From an uncultured Desulfobacterales bacterium (lineage in GTDB: Bacteria > Desulfobacterota > Desulfobacteria > Desulfobacterales > JAHEIW01): a stretch of 64,000 bases of DNA. The DNA is taken from contig CAMYLV010000013.1 of NCBI GenBank assembly GCA_947259495.1, forward strand, positions 82,078-146,077. Reading direction: 5' to 3'. The notes below the pieces were generated by a model that was not told the DNA's origin, searched no databases, and saw only the letters and a program-made list of their open reading frames with translations. Within the stretch, counting starts at the first letter, position 1. Each line of letters opens with the position of its first letter. Positions 34,414-42,167 of the stretch are shown piece by piece. The position numbers and the translations under genes are program-made.

Positions 34414-34818
34414 TCAACACAGAAGGGAGAGCGTGAGTAGATAGATGGGAGGGGTCTTGTTTAATTGACCAGCAATGAAACGCAAACCGACTGGCATTTT
34501 TTGGATATGATCTGAATCGGCATCGCTTGAGATAATCCCGAGACCGATCCATTTAGGAAACACCGTCGGGTGACTCATAATTGAACACTCAGGAATATCG
34601 ACCTGCGGGGCACTGTTCATCTCACAGGTGCTTTGCATGGCCCCTGAACAGCAGTTCGGCACTCGCAGACTTACGAATCCCATCGCAGCAGATGGATGGG
34701 CCTTCGCCATCTCACGCATGCATTTAACCGCGCAGTCAGAATAGCCTGAAGCGCCGGATATGAGCACCGTAATGCCCAACAAAAAAATTAATGTTATGGC
34801 AACGAATTTTTTCATCAT
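34414..34818 (-). CDS. Small exported Cys-rich protein
   Basis: About 134 residues. An N-terminal signal peptide (FVAITLIFLLGITVLISGASG) is followed by a mature part with six or more cysteines (YSDCAVKCMREMAK, VPNCCSGAMQSTCEM, IPECSIM) and then a poorly conserved tail. I do not recognise the family. The cysteines and export suggest metal binding or a disulfide-rich fold. Two adjacent ATGs (34818, 34815) are possible with AGGA upstream. It precedes the DUF2318-ABC-TlpA cluster on the same strand but is separated from it by repeat D, so it is a possible but unproven member. Confidence 0.58.
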   Translation of the reverse strand: MMKKFVAITLIFLLGITVLISGASGYSDCAVKCMREMAKAHPSAAMGFVSLRVPNCCSGAMQSTCEMNSAPQVDIPECSIMSHPTVFPKWIGLGIISSDADSDHIQKMPVGLRFIAGQLNKTPPIYLLTLSLLC

Positions 34819-35156
34819 CGACTTAATGATTCCTATCTTTTTAGTATGATATAAAAACCCGATTTTTCTGTCAAGTGGATTTTTTGGCATCGGATTGTAC
34901 GCTGTTCGGTTTGTTGGCGAGTCGATAGCAAAAAGCCCTGAATTTAATAATATTTTAGCGCAAGCCCCCTATTCGCCACATAAAACCGATATATATGTTT
35001 ATGAACACGCTGTCGGAGGTGTGGTTTAGGAACTTTACAAAACCCGGGATCATACGTATATTAGCGAAAACGTTATTATATTTGGTAATGAGCATTGTTT
35101 GTCGGCAATACAATTGCGATTTACGCTGAAACTTTAGATATCGGAAAGGAAGCAAA

Positions 35157-35633
35157 ATGAGTTACGATTTCAATGCAGACGAGGTTTTTGAAATGGCCGA
35201 GCAAATGGAACGCAATGGGGCCAAATTTTATCGTGATGCCGCCGAAAACACCGCGGATCCAGCCAACAAAGAAATGTTGATCGGCCTTTCCAAGATGGAG
35301 GAAACTCATGAGGAAATGTTTGAATCCATGCGGGCCGAACTCTCGTCAGCAGCAAAAGCCTCGACGGTTTTCGACCCATCGGGCGAGGCCGCTCTTTATT
35401 TGCGAGCCCTGGTTGACGGCCGCGTATTTTTTGAGAAGGAAATCGATGTAACATCCATGGTGGAGATTCTCAAATCGGCCATCGAAGCCGAAAAAGACTC
35501 CATTGTTTTTTATTTAGGGATGAAAGCGGCCGTACCGAAAAATTTGGGTAGCAATCGCATCGAAGCCATCATCAAAGAGGAAATGGGCCATATTCAGATG
35601 CTGACCAAGCACCTTGTCGCCCAGGCCCGTTAA
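35157..35633 (+). CDS. Ferritin-like (rubrerythrin-type) diiron protein
   Basis: A 158-residue four-helix bundle protein. The diiron ligands appear as FEMAEQMERNGAKFY, KMEETHEEMF, SAIEAEKDSIVFY and IKEEMGHIQML, that is, two E-x2-H-type pairs and two single Glu helices. There is no rubredoxin domain. Proteins of this type reduce peroxide or store iron in anaerobes. GGAAAGGAAGC precedes the ATG. It begins the oxygen and metal defence island and is convergent with the Crp/Fnr-type gene. Confidence 0.85.
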   Translation: MSYDFNADEVFEMAEQMERNGAKFYRDAAENTADPANKEMLIGLSKMEETHEEMFESMRAELSSAAKASTVFDPSGEAALYLRALVDGRVFFEKEIDVTSMVEILKSAIEAEKDSIVFYLGMKAAVPKNLGSNRIEAIIKEEMGHIQMLTKHLVAQAR

Positions 35634-35713
35634 GCGAGTTGCAAAACCGTTGCCGTTTCAGCGATCCGAATGCAAAATTCAGGATTTCATCCGGCGCCCA
35701 AGCAGCTGATTTT

Positions 35714-36421
35714 TTATTCAAAATCCTTTGTGTATTCGGCCAGGTTTTCAATACCCTCGCGGTCCAGCAATATAATCTTCGGGCCCTCGACACGAATTAA
35801 ATTTTGCCCGGACAATTTGGCGAAAATCCGGGACAGCGTTTCGGGAATCGTGCCCAGCAGGCTGGCCAGCTGGCCCTTGGACACATTTAAAACAACTGCA
35901 TCCTCGGTGCCCTGCTCTTCTGCAAGATAAATCAGATAGGAGGCCAGACGCGCCGGAATTTCTTTGAGGGACAGGTTTTCGATTTGGGCCGCAAATTGAC
36001 GCAGCTTTTTTGACATGATGGCCAGCAAATTCAGCGCAAGGGAGGTGTTGGACGTCACCAGCTCAACAAAAGCAGTTCGCGCGAAAAGAAGAAGATTTGT
36101 TTTGGCAAGGGTTTGCGCATTGGCCGGCATCTGCTGCCCGGTAAAAACCGTCACCTCTCCAAATGACTGCCCGGCTTCAAAAATGTGCAGGATCTGTTCT
36201 TTGCCCTCTGATGACACCTTATAAATTTTGACCCGGCCATCAACGATCACAAAGAACCCGGTAGCTTTATCTCCTTCTGAAAATATTGTCTGACCTTTGT
36301 TAAAGCGCTTTTCGACCGCAATCTGACGAATCGCGTCTAGCTGCTCGGTAGGCAGACCGTTAAATAGAGGGATAGCCGAAATTAAATTTAAAACGTTTTT
36401 CATATCTTCTTTTGCATCCAT
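35714..36421 (-). CDS. Crp/Fnr-family transcriptional regulator
   Basis: A 235-residue regulator with an N-terminal sensory barrel (FNKGQTIFSEGDKATGFFVI, FEAGQSFGEVTVF) and a C-terminal helix-turn-helix (SKGQLASLLGTIPETLSRIF). It has no Cys cluster for an FNR-type [4Fe-4S] and the cAMP-binding Arg-Ser pair is absent, so the signal may be heme or NO, as in DNR/HcpR regulators of Desulfobacterota. This is inference. ATG 36421 or 36403 may be the start. Two TTGAT-N4-GTCAA sites lie in the divergent promoter region, suiting this regulator. Confidence 0.85.
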   Translation of the reverse strand: MDAKEDMKNVLNLISAIPLFNGLPTEQLDAIRQIAVEKRFNKGQTIFSEGDKATGFFVIVDGRVKIYKVSSEGKEQILHIFEAGQSFGEVTVFTGQQMPANAQTLAKTNLLLFARTAFVELVTSNTSLALNLLAIMSKKLRQFAAQIENLSLKEIPARLASYLIYLAEEQGTEDAVVLNVSKGQLASLLGTIPETLSRIFAKLSGQNLIRVEGPKIILLDREGIENLAEYTKDFE

Positions 36422-36423
36422 TT

Positions 36424-36437
36424 TTGATCTATGTCAA
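36424..36437. promoter_or_regulatory. TTGAT-N4-GTCAA site, proximal
   Basis: TTGATCTATGTCAA, three bases from the first possible start of the Crp/Fnr-type gene. The half sites are typical of FNR/DNR/HcpR operators. Its place implies self-repression. Confidence 0.65.
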
Positions 36438-36465
36438 GGTCAGAGAGGTTTCAATGGTCTAAATC

Positions 36466-36479
36466 TTGATTTAAGTCAA
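36466..36479. promoter_or_regulatory. TTGAT-N4-GTCAA site, distal
   Basis: TTGATTTAAGTCAA, 42 bases from the first site centre to centre and about 100 bases upstream of the HD-domain gene. Four helical turns of separation put both sites on the same DNA face. Confidence 0.65.
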
Positions 36480-36576
36480 TGTCATCGGCACGTTAATATC
36501 TTATAGTTTACGAAAACTGGCCATTAGAAAAGTCATCAGCCGAGGCCGGAACGAGTTTAACCAAAGGGAAAATACC

Positions 36577-37308
36577 ATGAAATGCCCTGGACAAGATACC
36601 ATGTACTGGAAGCCGGGCGCAATTTTTGAAACCAAGTGTCCGAAATGCAAAACTACGGTTGAGTTTTTTAAAGACGACACCACCCGCAAGTGCGATAAAT
36701 GCGGCCACCGCTTCGTGAACCCGGAAATGGATTTTGGCTGTGCAGCTTACTGCCAGTATGCCGAACAATGTATCGGGGATTTGCCGCCGGAACTTATTGC
36801 CCAAAAAGAAGACCTGCTCAAAGATCGCGTGGCCGTTGAAATGAAACGGTACTTTAAAAGCGATTTTAAACGCATTGCACATGCCGGTCGGGTGGCCCGT
36901 TACGCCGAGCGGATCGGTAAAAAAGAAAAAGGCAGCCTGGCCGTCATATTGCCGGCAGCATATTTACACGACATCGGCATCCATGAAGCGGAAAGAAAAC
37001 ACGGCAGTACGGCCGCAGAATTTCAGGAGGCGGAAGGCCCGCCCATCGCCAGATCCATATTGGAAAAGCTGGGTGCCAACGAAGAATTAATCGAAGAAAT
37101 TTGTGATATCATCGGACACCATCATCACCCGCGGTCCGACGACGGCCTGAATTTCAAGGTGGTCTACGATGCAGATCTTCTGGAAAATCTGGATGAAAAG
37201 CAAAAAAAAGCACCGCGCGCCAAAGAAGAAATTGAGCCCGTTATCGAGCGCTCATTTCTTACCGACGCTGGTCGGGAAGCAGCCAGAGAAATGCTGCTGG
37301 GCGGATAA
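36577..37308 (+). CDS. HD-domain phosphohydrolase with zinc ribbon
   Basis: A 243-residue protein. Residues 1-70 carry cysteines in the pattern KCPKCKTTV, KCDKCGHRF and GCAAYCQYAEQC, so one or two metal-binding knuckles. The rest is an HD domain: RIAHAGRVARYAERI, AAYLHDIGIHEAE, IIGHHHHPRS and YDADLLENL give the metal-binding H...HD...H...D set. HD enzymes hydrolyse phosphoesters such as nucleotides; the substrate is unknown. AGGGAAAATACC precedes the start. It is transcribed away from the Crp/Fnr gene with two putative operator sites between them, and is followed by a ferredoxin-type gene. Confidence 0.82.
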   Translation: MKCPGQDTMYWKPGAIFETKCPKCKTTVEFFKDDTTRKCDKCGHRFVNPEMDFGCAAYCQYAEQCIGDLPPELIAQKEDLLKDRVAVEMKRYFKSDFKRIAHAGRVARYAERIGKKEKGSLAVILPAAYLHDIGIHEAERKHGSTAAEFQEAEGPPIARSILEKLGANEELIEEICDIIGHHHHPRSDDGLNFKVVYDADLLENLDEKQKKAPRAKEEIEPVIERSFLTDAGREAAREMLLGG

Positions 37309-37421
37309 AAAAAGCAACGCTGTGCCGGACACCACCGATTGTAACAAAGACACCCATTCGCCAATTTATAGCAAAATCTAAAATAAAATCCATTTGAAAT
37401 TTAACAGCAAGAGGAGCAACC

Positions 37422-38201
37422 ATGAAAACCGTACGTAAAATTATCGAAATTGATGAAGAACTCTGTGACGGATGCGGCAACTGTGTCCCATCCTGCGCAG
37501 AGGGTGCGCTGCAAATCATAGATGGCAAAGCTCGCGTCATCGCGGAAATGTATTGTGACGGACTGGGCGCCTGTCTGGGAGAATGTCCCCTGGGCGCGCT
37601 TAAAATCATCGAGCGCGAAGCCGACGAATTCGATGAAGAAGCCGTTGAAAAGCTGCTGGAAAAGAAAACGCAAGAAGAACCCAGCAGGCAGGCACCGGCT
37701 TTTTCAGGCGGATGTCCGTCCGCCAGGCTGCAGTCATTCGGATCGCCCCAGCCCGCAGCTGCCCCCGCACCTCAGGCAGATCTATCGGCTTCGGATGCAG
37801 CAGGCTTGGCACAATCGGCTCTTTCCCATTGGCCGGTTCAAATCATGCTGGTCCCGCCGACTGCACCATTTTTAAAAGGTGCCGATTTGCTGGTTCTGGC
37901 AGATTGCGTGCCGGTGGCATTTCCCACGGTGCATCGTGACTTCATTAAAGGTAAAGCCGTGATGATGGGCTGTCCCAAGCTGGATAATGCTCAATATTAC
38001 ATTGAGAAATTTGCCCAGATCTGTAAAGAATCCGGTATCAAAAGCATCACCAGCGTTATCATGGAAGTGCCCTGCTGTGGCGGCCTTCCCATGATTGTCA
38101 AAAAAGGTATGGAAATGTCCGGTGTGAATATCCCCATGGAACAGGTCGTCATCAGCACACGCGGTCAGATTCTGGAGCGCAGGCAGGTCGTTGCGGCCTA
38201 A
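37422..38201 (+). CDS. Two-cluster ferredoxin-like Fe-S protein
   Basis: A 259-residue protein. The N-terminal 65 residues form a dicluster ferredoxin (CDGCGNCVPSCAEGA and CDGLGACLGECPLGA). A Gln/Pro/Ala-rich linker with GGCPSARL follows, then a C-terminal domain of unknown role with VMMGCPKLDNAQYY and MEVPCCGGLPMIV. Proteins of this design are common in strict anaerobes, often beside hybrid-cluster-protein regulators, and are thought to serve in redox or nitrosative stress. It is 113 bases downstream of the HD-domain gene. GAGGAGC precedes the start. Confidence 0.82.
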   Translation: MKTVRKIIEIDEELCDGCGNCVPSCAEGALQIIDGKARVIAEMYCDGLGACLGECPLGALKIIEREADEFDEEAVEKLLEKKTQEEPSRQAPAFSGGCPSARLQSFGSPQPAAAPAPQADLSASDAAGLAQSALSHWPVQIMLVPPTAPFLKGADLLVLADCVPVAFPTVHRDFIKGKAVMMGCPKLDNAQYYIEKFAQICKESGIKSITSVIMEVPCCGGLPMIVKKGMEMSGVNIPMEQVVISTRGQILERRQVVAA

Positions 38202-38249
38202 TATGGATAAAGGACTGAAACGTAATTGAATCAAAAATAGGCTTAAGGC

Positions 38250-38305
38250 GCAGGGCTGAGCAAAAAAAGATAAAATCATTTTTTAATCTTTGGCCTCGGC
38301 CCTGC
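38250..38305 (+). terminator. Long hairpin after the dicluster ferredoxin gene
   Basis: GCAGGGCTGAG pairs with CTCGGCCCTGC (one G-U pair) and an inner A/T-rich stem extends the pairing. ACTTTATTTC follows, with moderate T content. It probably ends the HD-ferredoxin transcript. Confidence 0.6.
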
Positions 38306-38439
38306 ACTTTATTTCATATTCCACCTTCCGCATTCCGAAATCGTCATTCAAAATCCCCTGTCCTCAGCTTGTCTTATGAGACATTTGTGTTTCAAAATTA
38401 TTCTGAGACCGTATTGCAATGTCATTTTTATTATGATAT

Positions 38440-38519
38440 CCAGGCATTATCTTTGCAACGCACTGATATTCCGCTAAATCATTATCGTTGCATGTATCGC
38501 AATGATATCAAATGCCTGG
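38440..38519. other. Nested palindrome 1 in a 519-base gap
   Basis: Outer arms CCAGGCATT (38440-38448) and AATGCCTGG (38511-38519) enclose inner arms TGCAACG (38454-38460) and CGTTGCA. The two strands between the stems are of unequal length, the layout seen in the stop-anchored elements of this window. The gap 38202-38720 otherwise shows no gene. Confidence 0.65.
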
Positions 38520-38625
38520 GCGCTTAGCGGGTCCATGATTGTCGGGAATTTTTGCTCAACCTCCGATATTCGTAAATTTAGCCCGTATGACCCGGAAAGG
38601 GGATCCGGGTTTTTCTCCTGGCACA

Positions 38626-38703
38626 GAATTTGAACGCTTTGTCAGGGCGGTTCCAACAAGCTGTCTATTTTCCCCTCCGGGGGAAATAGACGTTTCAAAT
38701 TCA
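38626..38703. other. Nested palindrome 2 before the small gene
   Basis: An outer pair GAATTTGAACG/CGTTTCAAATTC encloses a 26-base one-sided bulge and an inner 13-base-pair stem GTCTATTTTCCCC (38663-38675)/GGGGGAAATAGAC (38679-38691) with a three-base loop. It ends about 17 bases before the GTG of the next gene, so it could affect its translation. Confidence 0.65.
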
Positions 38704-38720
38704 GCCCGGGAGATAATTCA

Positions 38721-38930
38721 GTGAAACCCTGCAATATGCATATAAGTCGGACCTTAAGTTTGGTTGAGGAAATGATGGCCCTGGCTGACCAGGGCGATGC
38801 CGATCGCGAAGACAACGGTTGCGGCATTCTCTATGGGGTTTTAAGGGATTCGGCCTACAAATTAAAAAAACTGGCTGAAGAAGAAAGGCAGAATCATATT
38901 CTCAAAGGCTGGTGGCAAGAACAATCATAA
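38721..38930 (+). CDS. Small conserved-looking hypothetical protein
   Basis: A 69-residue protein with GTG start preceded by GGGAGATAATTC; an ATG 15 bases further (MHISRTLSL) is the alternative. The sequence is helical and acidic (SLVEEMMALADQGDADRED) with NGCGILYGVLRDSAYKLKKLAEEE and a KGWW end. I do not recognise the family by function. It lies 50 bases upstream of rubrerythrin on the same strand, so it may belong to the redox-defence operon. Confidence 0.6.
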   Translation: MKPCNMHISRTLSLVEEMMALADQGDADREDNGCGILYGVLRDSAYKLKKLAEEERQNHILKGWWQEQS

Positions 38931-38981
38931 TCCATCCAACCGACTTAATCATCAATCTATAAAGATAACGGAGGAACATTT

Positions 38982-39557
38982 ATGGGAACGCTAAAGGGGA
39001 CCCAAACCGAAAAGAACATTCTAACCGCCTTTGCCGGCGAATCTCAGGCCCGCAACCGTTATACGTATTTTGCCAGTCAGGCCAAAAAAGACGGCTATGT
39101 GCAAATTTCTGAAATTTTTACAGAGACCGCCAATCAGGAAAAAGAACACGCTAAAAGATTGTTCAAACTATTGGAAGGTGGTGAAGTTGAAGTCGCCGCA
39201 GCCTTTCCGGCCGGTGTCATCGGTACCACACTGGACAATTTGAAAGAAGCCGCCGGTGGCGAAAATTATGAATATACCGAAATGTACCCCGGATTCGCAA
39301 ATATTGCCAGCGAAGAAGGATTTGAAAAAATCGCCGAGATCTTTAAAGCAATTGCCGTGGCTGAAAAACAACATGAAAAACGGTATTTAGCACTTGCTGT
39401 CAACATAGAAAAAGGTATCGTTTTTAAAAGGGAAAAATCGGTGATCTGGTGTTGCCGCAATTGCGGATATTTGCATGAAGGCAACGATGCGCCGGAAGAA
39501 TGTCCGGCGTGTGCACATCCTACTGCGCATTTCGAATTGCTCGGTGAAAACTACTAA
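38982..39557 (+). CDS. rbr: Rubrerythrin
   Basis: A 191-residue rubrerythrin, a cytoplasmic peroxide reductase of anaerobes. The diiron bundle is shown by [38 protein letters not shown] and [10 protein letters not shown]. The C-terminal rubredoxin-like Fe site is in [12 protein letters not shown] and ECPACAHP. Electrons probably come from one of the rubredoxins encoded a few kilobases downstream. GGAGGAAC precedes the ATG. A structured element starts exactly at its stop codon. Confidence 0.96.
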   Translation: MGTLKGTQTEKNILTAFAGESQARNRYTYFASQAKKDGYVQISEIFTETANQEKEHAKRLFKLLEGGEVEVAAAFPAGVIGTTLDNLKEAAGGENYEYTEMYPGFANIASEEGFEKIAEIFKAIAVAEKQHEKRYLALAVNIEKGIVFKREKSVIWCCRNCGYLHEGNDAPEECPACAHPTAHFELLGENY

Positions 39558-39700
39558 AACTTGCATCTAAGACTCATCTATTGTCCGCTGGCTGTGTTAT
39601 AAACCGTTTTAAAATACTCGCGTACTACCGTGTACGCTCCGCTTTCAAAACGGTTTACGCCGTGCCAGCGAACAAAATCTAAGCCTTATATGCAAGTTTA
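39557..39700 (+). other. Stop-codon-anchored structured element, type 2 (rubrerythrin)
   Basis: A nested palindrome starting at the last base of the rubrerythrin stop codon. The outer pair is AAACTTGCAT/ATGCAAGTTT, the middle CGCTGGC/GCCAGCG, the inner AAACCGTTTT/AAAACGGTTT. Unpaired GCTGTGTTATA, AATACTCGC and ACGCC are shared with the copy at 60385-60526, in which the middle and inner stems are changed but still pair. Confidence 0.8.
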
Positions 39701-39775
39701 AGTTAGAAAAAATTAATAATTCTTACTTTTACGTATTCAGAAATATATTGGAACAAAAAACGAAAGGAGGACACA

Positions 39776-40150
39776 ATGGCAGAAAGACTGGAAGTTTATA
39801 AATGCGAGGCCTGCGGCAATATTGTTGAAGTGTTGCACGGCGGCGGCGGTGAACTGGTGTGCTGTGGACAACCCATGGAAAGACTGGTTGAAAATACGGT
39901 TGATGCGGCCAAGGAAAAACATGTTCCGGTTATCGAAAAAATTGGCGGCGGCGTTAAAGTAAAAGTCGGTGATGTTGCGCATCCAATGGAAGCCGAACAC
40001 TATATCGAGTGGATTGAGGTCATTGCAGGCGGCAAAGCCGATCGCCAGTTTCTAAATCCCGGAGAAGCGCCTGAGGCCGAATTTAAAGGTGCATCTGAAA
40101 ATGTGACCGCCCGGGAATATTGCAATCTTCACGGTCTTTGGAAAGGATAG
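39776..40150 (+). CDS. dfx: Desulfoferrodoxin (superoxide reductase)
   Basis: A 124-residue two-domain desulfoferrodoxin. Residues 1-36 form the rubredoxin-like Fe centre I ([18 protein letters not shown] then VCCGQPM). The second domain is the superoxide reductase centre II, with four His and one Cys seen in [18 protein letters not shown] and [11 protein letters not shown]. It reduces superoxide to peroxide in the cytoplasm. AAAGGAGGACAC precedes the start. Ferritin begins five bases after its stop, so both are made from one message. Confidence 0.96.
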   Translation: MAERLEVYKCEACGNIVEVLHGGGGELVCCGQPMERLVENTVDAAKEKHVPVIEKIGGGVKVKVGDVAHPMEAEHYIEWIEVIAGGKADRQFLNPGEAPEAEFKGASENVTAREYCNLHGLWKG

Positions 40151-40155
40151 TAACG

Positions 40156-40671
40156 ATGTTAACAGATAAAATGCAAAAAGCACTCAACGGCCAAATGAAT
40201 GCAGAGCTTTATTCTTCTTACCTGTATCTTTCCATGAATGCCTACTTCAAGTCAGTTAATCTGGATGGCTTTGCCAACTGGATGTATTACCAGGCCCGGG
40301 AAGAAATGGAACACGCCATGAAATTTTATGATTTTATCGGCCAGCGCGGCGGCAGGATTCATTTAGCGCAGATAGAAGCACCACCATCTGAGTGGAATTC
40401 GCCATTGGCCGTCTTCGAAGATACCCTGGCGCATGAACAAAAAGTTACGGGTTTGATTAATGGTCTGGTGGAAATCGCCCATGAGGAACGCGATCATGCC
40501 TCCCAAATATTCCTGCAGTGGTTTGTTTCCGAACAAGTAGAAGAAGAAGATAGCGTCGGCGGCGTTTTGGAGCAGTTAAAACTGATGGGGGAAGCCAAGG
40601 GCGGTCTGTTTATGATGGACCGTGAAATGGCCAAACGTCGTCCATCTGCAGGCGCCGCTGAATCAGATTAG
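40156..40671 (+). CDS. ftn: Ferritin
   Basis: A 171-residue non-heme ferritin. The ferroxidase ligands are in MNAELYSSYLYLSM, AREEMEHAMKFYDF, LAHEQKVT and FLQWFVSEQVEEE. It stores iron as a mineral and limits Fenton chemistry. The start at 40156 follows AAAGGATAGTAACG, five bases after the desulfoferrodoxin stop. The downstream rubredoxin-like gene is 46 bases away, so the operon continues. Confidence 0.94.
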   Translation: MLTDKMQKALNGQMNAELYSSYLYLSMNAYFKSVNLDGFANWMYYQAREEMEHAMKFYDFIGQRGGRIHLAQIEAPPSEWNSPLAVFEDTLAHEQKVTGLINGLVEIAHEERDHASQIFLQWFVSEQVEEEDSVGGVLEQLKLMGEAKGGLFMMDREMAKRRPSAGAAESD

Positions 40672-40717
40672 GATGGGGTCGAATGGCGACCTGACAAATT
40701 AAAACGGAGGAATGAAA

Positions 40718-40885
40718 ATGGCCAGCTGGAAATGCTCAAATTGCGGGTATACCTTTGATGCGGATGCCCACCCCAACGAGTGCCCATCCTGCAAAGAGAA
40801 ATGCGAATTTTTAGACAATACCTGTTACACACCGGATTGCGCTGCAGAGGGCACCGACGATAGAATCGCCGGTCCGAAAAAATAA
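40718..40885 (+). CDS. Small rubredoxin-like protein
   Basis: A 55-residue protein with WKCSNCGYTFDAD and ECPSCKEKCEF, the two knuckles of a rubredoxin-type iron site, but shorter between them than a true rubredoxin, and a further DNTCYTPDC. It resembles the detached rubredoxin domain of rubrerythrin. The start at 40718 has GGAGG eight bases upstream; an ATG at 40712 is too close to it. It lies between ferritin and flavodoxin and probably carries electrons to the diiron proteins. Confidence 0.85.
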   Translation: MASWKCSNCGYTFDADAHPNECPSCKEKCEFLDNTCYTPDCAAEGTDDRIAGPKK

Positions 40886-40954
40886 TTTTGCACTGGCAGA
40901 AGCGGCGGATAACGTTATCTTTCTTATCCAAAAAGAATTGTTGGGAGGACAACC

Positions 40955-41389
40955 ATGGCCAAAGCCCTAATCGTATATGCCACCCGAACCGGAGAAACCC
41001 AACAAATTGCCGATCTGATTGCAGAGGGAATTCGATTTTCCGGCCATGCGGCAGAGGTGATCGAATCCAAGGCTATTAAAAGTGAAGCTGACCTTGAAGG
41101 CTATGATGCCTATGCGTTTGGGTCCTCCACCTATCATGGCGAAATGCTGCAGGCCATGAAAAACTTTTTGTTTATTGCTGAAAAAGCAAACCTTGAAGGC
41201 AAGGCCGGCGGCGCTTTCGGATCCTTTGGGTGGAGCGGAGAGGCCAATGATCGCATTTTCGACACGATGAAGCACATTTTAAAAATGGATATGGTGGGAG
41301 ACACCCTGCGTCTAAAATCAAGCTCTTTGGAAGGTGGTTTGCAAATGGCCCAGGATTACGGGCGCGAAATTGCAAAAAAGTTTGGATAG
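40955..41389 (+). CDS. Flavodoxin
   Basis: A 144-residue flavodoxin. The FMN phosphate loop is ALIVYATRTGETQQIADL, and the isoalloxazine loops are FGSSTYHGEM and FGSFGWSGEA. It is a cytoplasmic one- or two-electron carrier that can replace ferredoxin. TTGGGAGGACAACC precedes the start. Its place in the island suggests it feeds the reductases here. Confidence 0.93.
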   Translation: MAKALIVYATRTGETQQIADLIAEGIRFSGHAAEVIESKAIKSEADLEGYDAYAFGSSTYHGEMLQAMKNFLFIAEKANLEGKAGGAFGSFGWSGEANDRIFDTMKHILKMDMVGDTLRLKSSSLEGGLQMAQDYGREIAKKFG

Positions 41390-41420
41390 CAAAATATAAC
41401 GCATTTAATGGAGGTAATTT

Positions 41421-41636
41421 ATGGCTGACACAACATCCACACCCCAGCATTGCCCAGGATATCAAAACTTTAAAACCCTTAAGTCATTCACCTGCAAATG
41501 CCCCAAATGCGGTGAAGCCAAAGAAATCTTTTCAGATGAATTTGACCGGCCGCACACCTGCAGCGCTTGCAACGAGCCCATCGATTTTGCAGAATGTCAA
41601 CTGGAAGGCGAAGGCAAAAGCATTTCTCCGCGCTGA
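41421..41636 (+). CDS. Small zinc-ribbon-like protein
   Basis: A 71-residue protein with CKCPKCGEAKEIF and HTCSACNEPID, giving two Cys-x2-Cys knuckles, plus HCPGYQNFK and DFAECQLEG. It probably binds zinc or iron. GGAGG precedes the ATG, 32 bases after flavodoxin. I do not know its function; it is likely part of the same operon. Confidence 0.7.
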   Translation: MADTTSTPQHCPGYQNFKTLKSFTCKCPKCGEAKEIFSDEFDRPHTCSACNEPIDFAECQLEGEGKSISPR

Positions 41637-41798
41637 CAGGTCGGGATTACCTGCCGGCGACAACAACTAATTTGTCTCGAGGCCGGGAAAGGGCCTATCC
41701 GGCTACCCGGCCGAGCAAATACGGGTTCGTCCGGGGTGAGCTGCAAGCTGCCTTCAATCGTAAATGTGAAAGAAGCTGAGTTGAATCGGAGATCATTG

Positions 41799-42164
41799 AT
41801 GACAATACGAGTATGCCTGCTGCTGGTAGCGGCAATGCTGGTGTTTGCAGCAGCCTCAATCGCTTTAAGCGGCGCTCCTGTCGAAAACAAAGGGGCCGCT
41901 GAAATCAAACTTCCCGGTGGCACACGCGGACCTGTTCCGTTTCCCCATCATCAGCATCAGAACCAGCTGGTAGACTGCAAAATTTGTCATTCCCTTTATC
42001 CTCAAAAACCGGGTATTATCGCGGAGCTAAAAGCTGCGGGCACTTTAAAGAAGAAGCAGGTGATGAACAAACAATGCACCCAATGTCACAAGCAAAAGAA
42101 AAAAGAAGGCTTAAAAGCTGGCCCCACGACATGCGCTAAATGCCATATTAAAGAAAAGAAATAA
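41799..42164 (+). CDS. Triheme cytochrome c7-like protein
   Basis: A 121-residue exported protein. A signal peptide (VCLLLVAAMLVFAAASIALS) is followed by three CxxCH heme motifs (CKICH, CTQCH, CAKCH) and histidines that can serve as distal ligands (FPHHQHQ). The pattern fits the class III/c7 periplasmic cytochromes of Desulfobacterota, which shuttle electrons from hydrogenase or formate dehydrogenase. The start at 41799 follows CGGAGATC. The next gene starts three bases after its stop. Confidence 0.9.
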   Translation: MTIRVCLLLVAAMLVFAAASIALSGAPVENKGAAEIKLPGGTRGPVPFPHHQHQNQLVDCKICHSLYPQKPGIIAELKAAGTLKKKQVMNKQCTQCHKQKKKEGLKAGPTTCAKCHIKEKK

Positions 42165-42167
42165 ATT

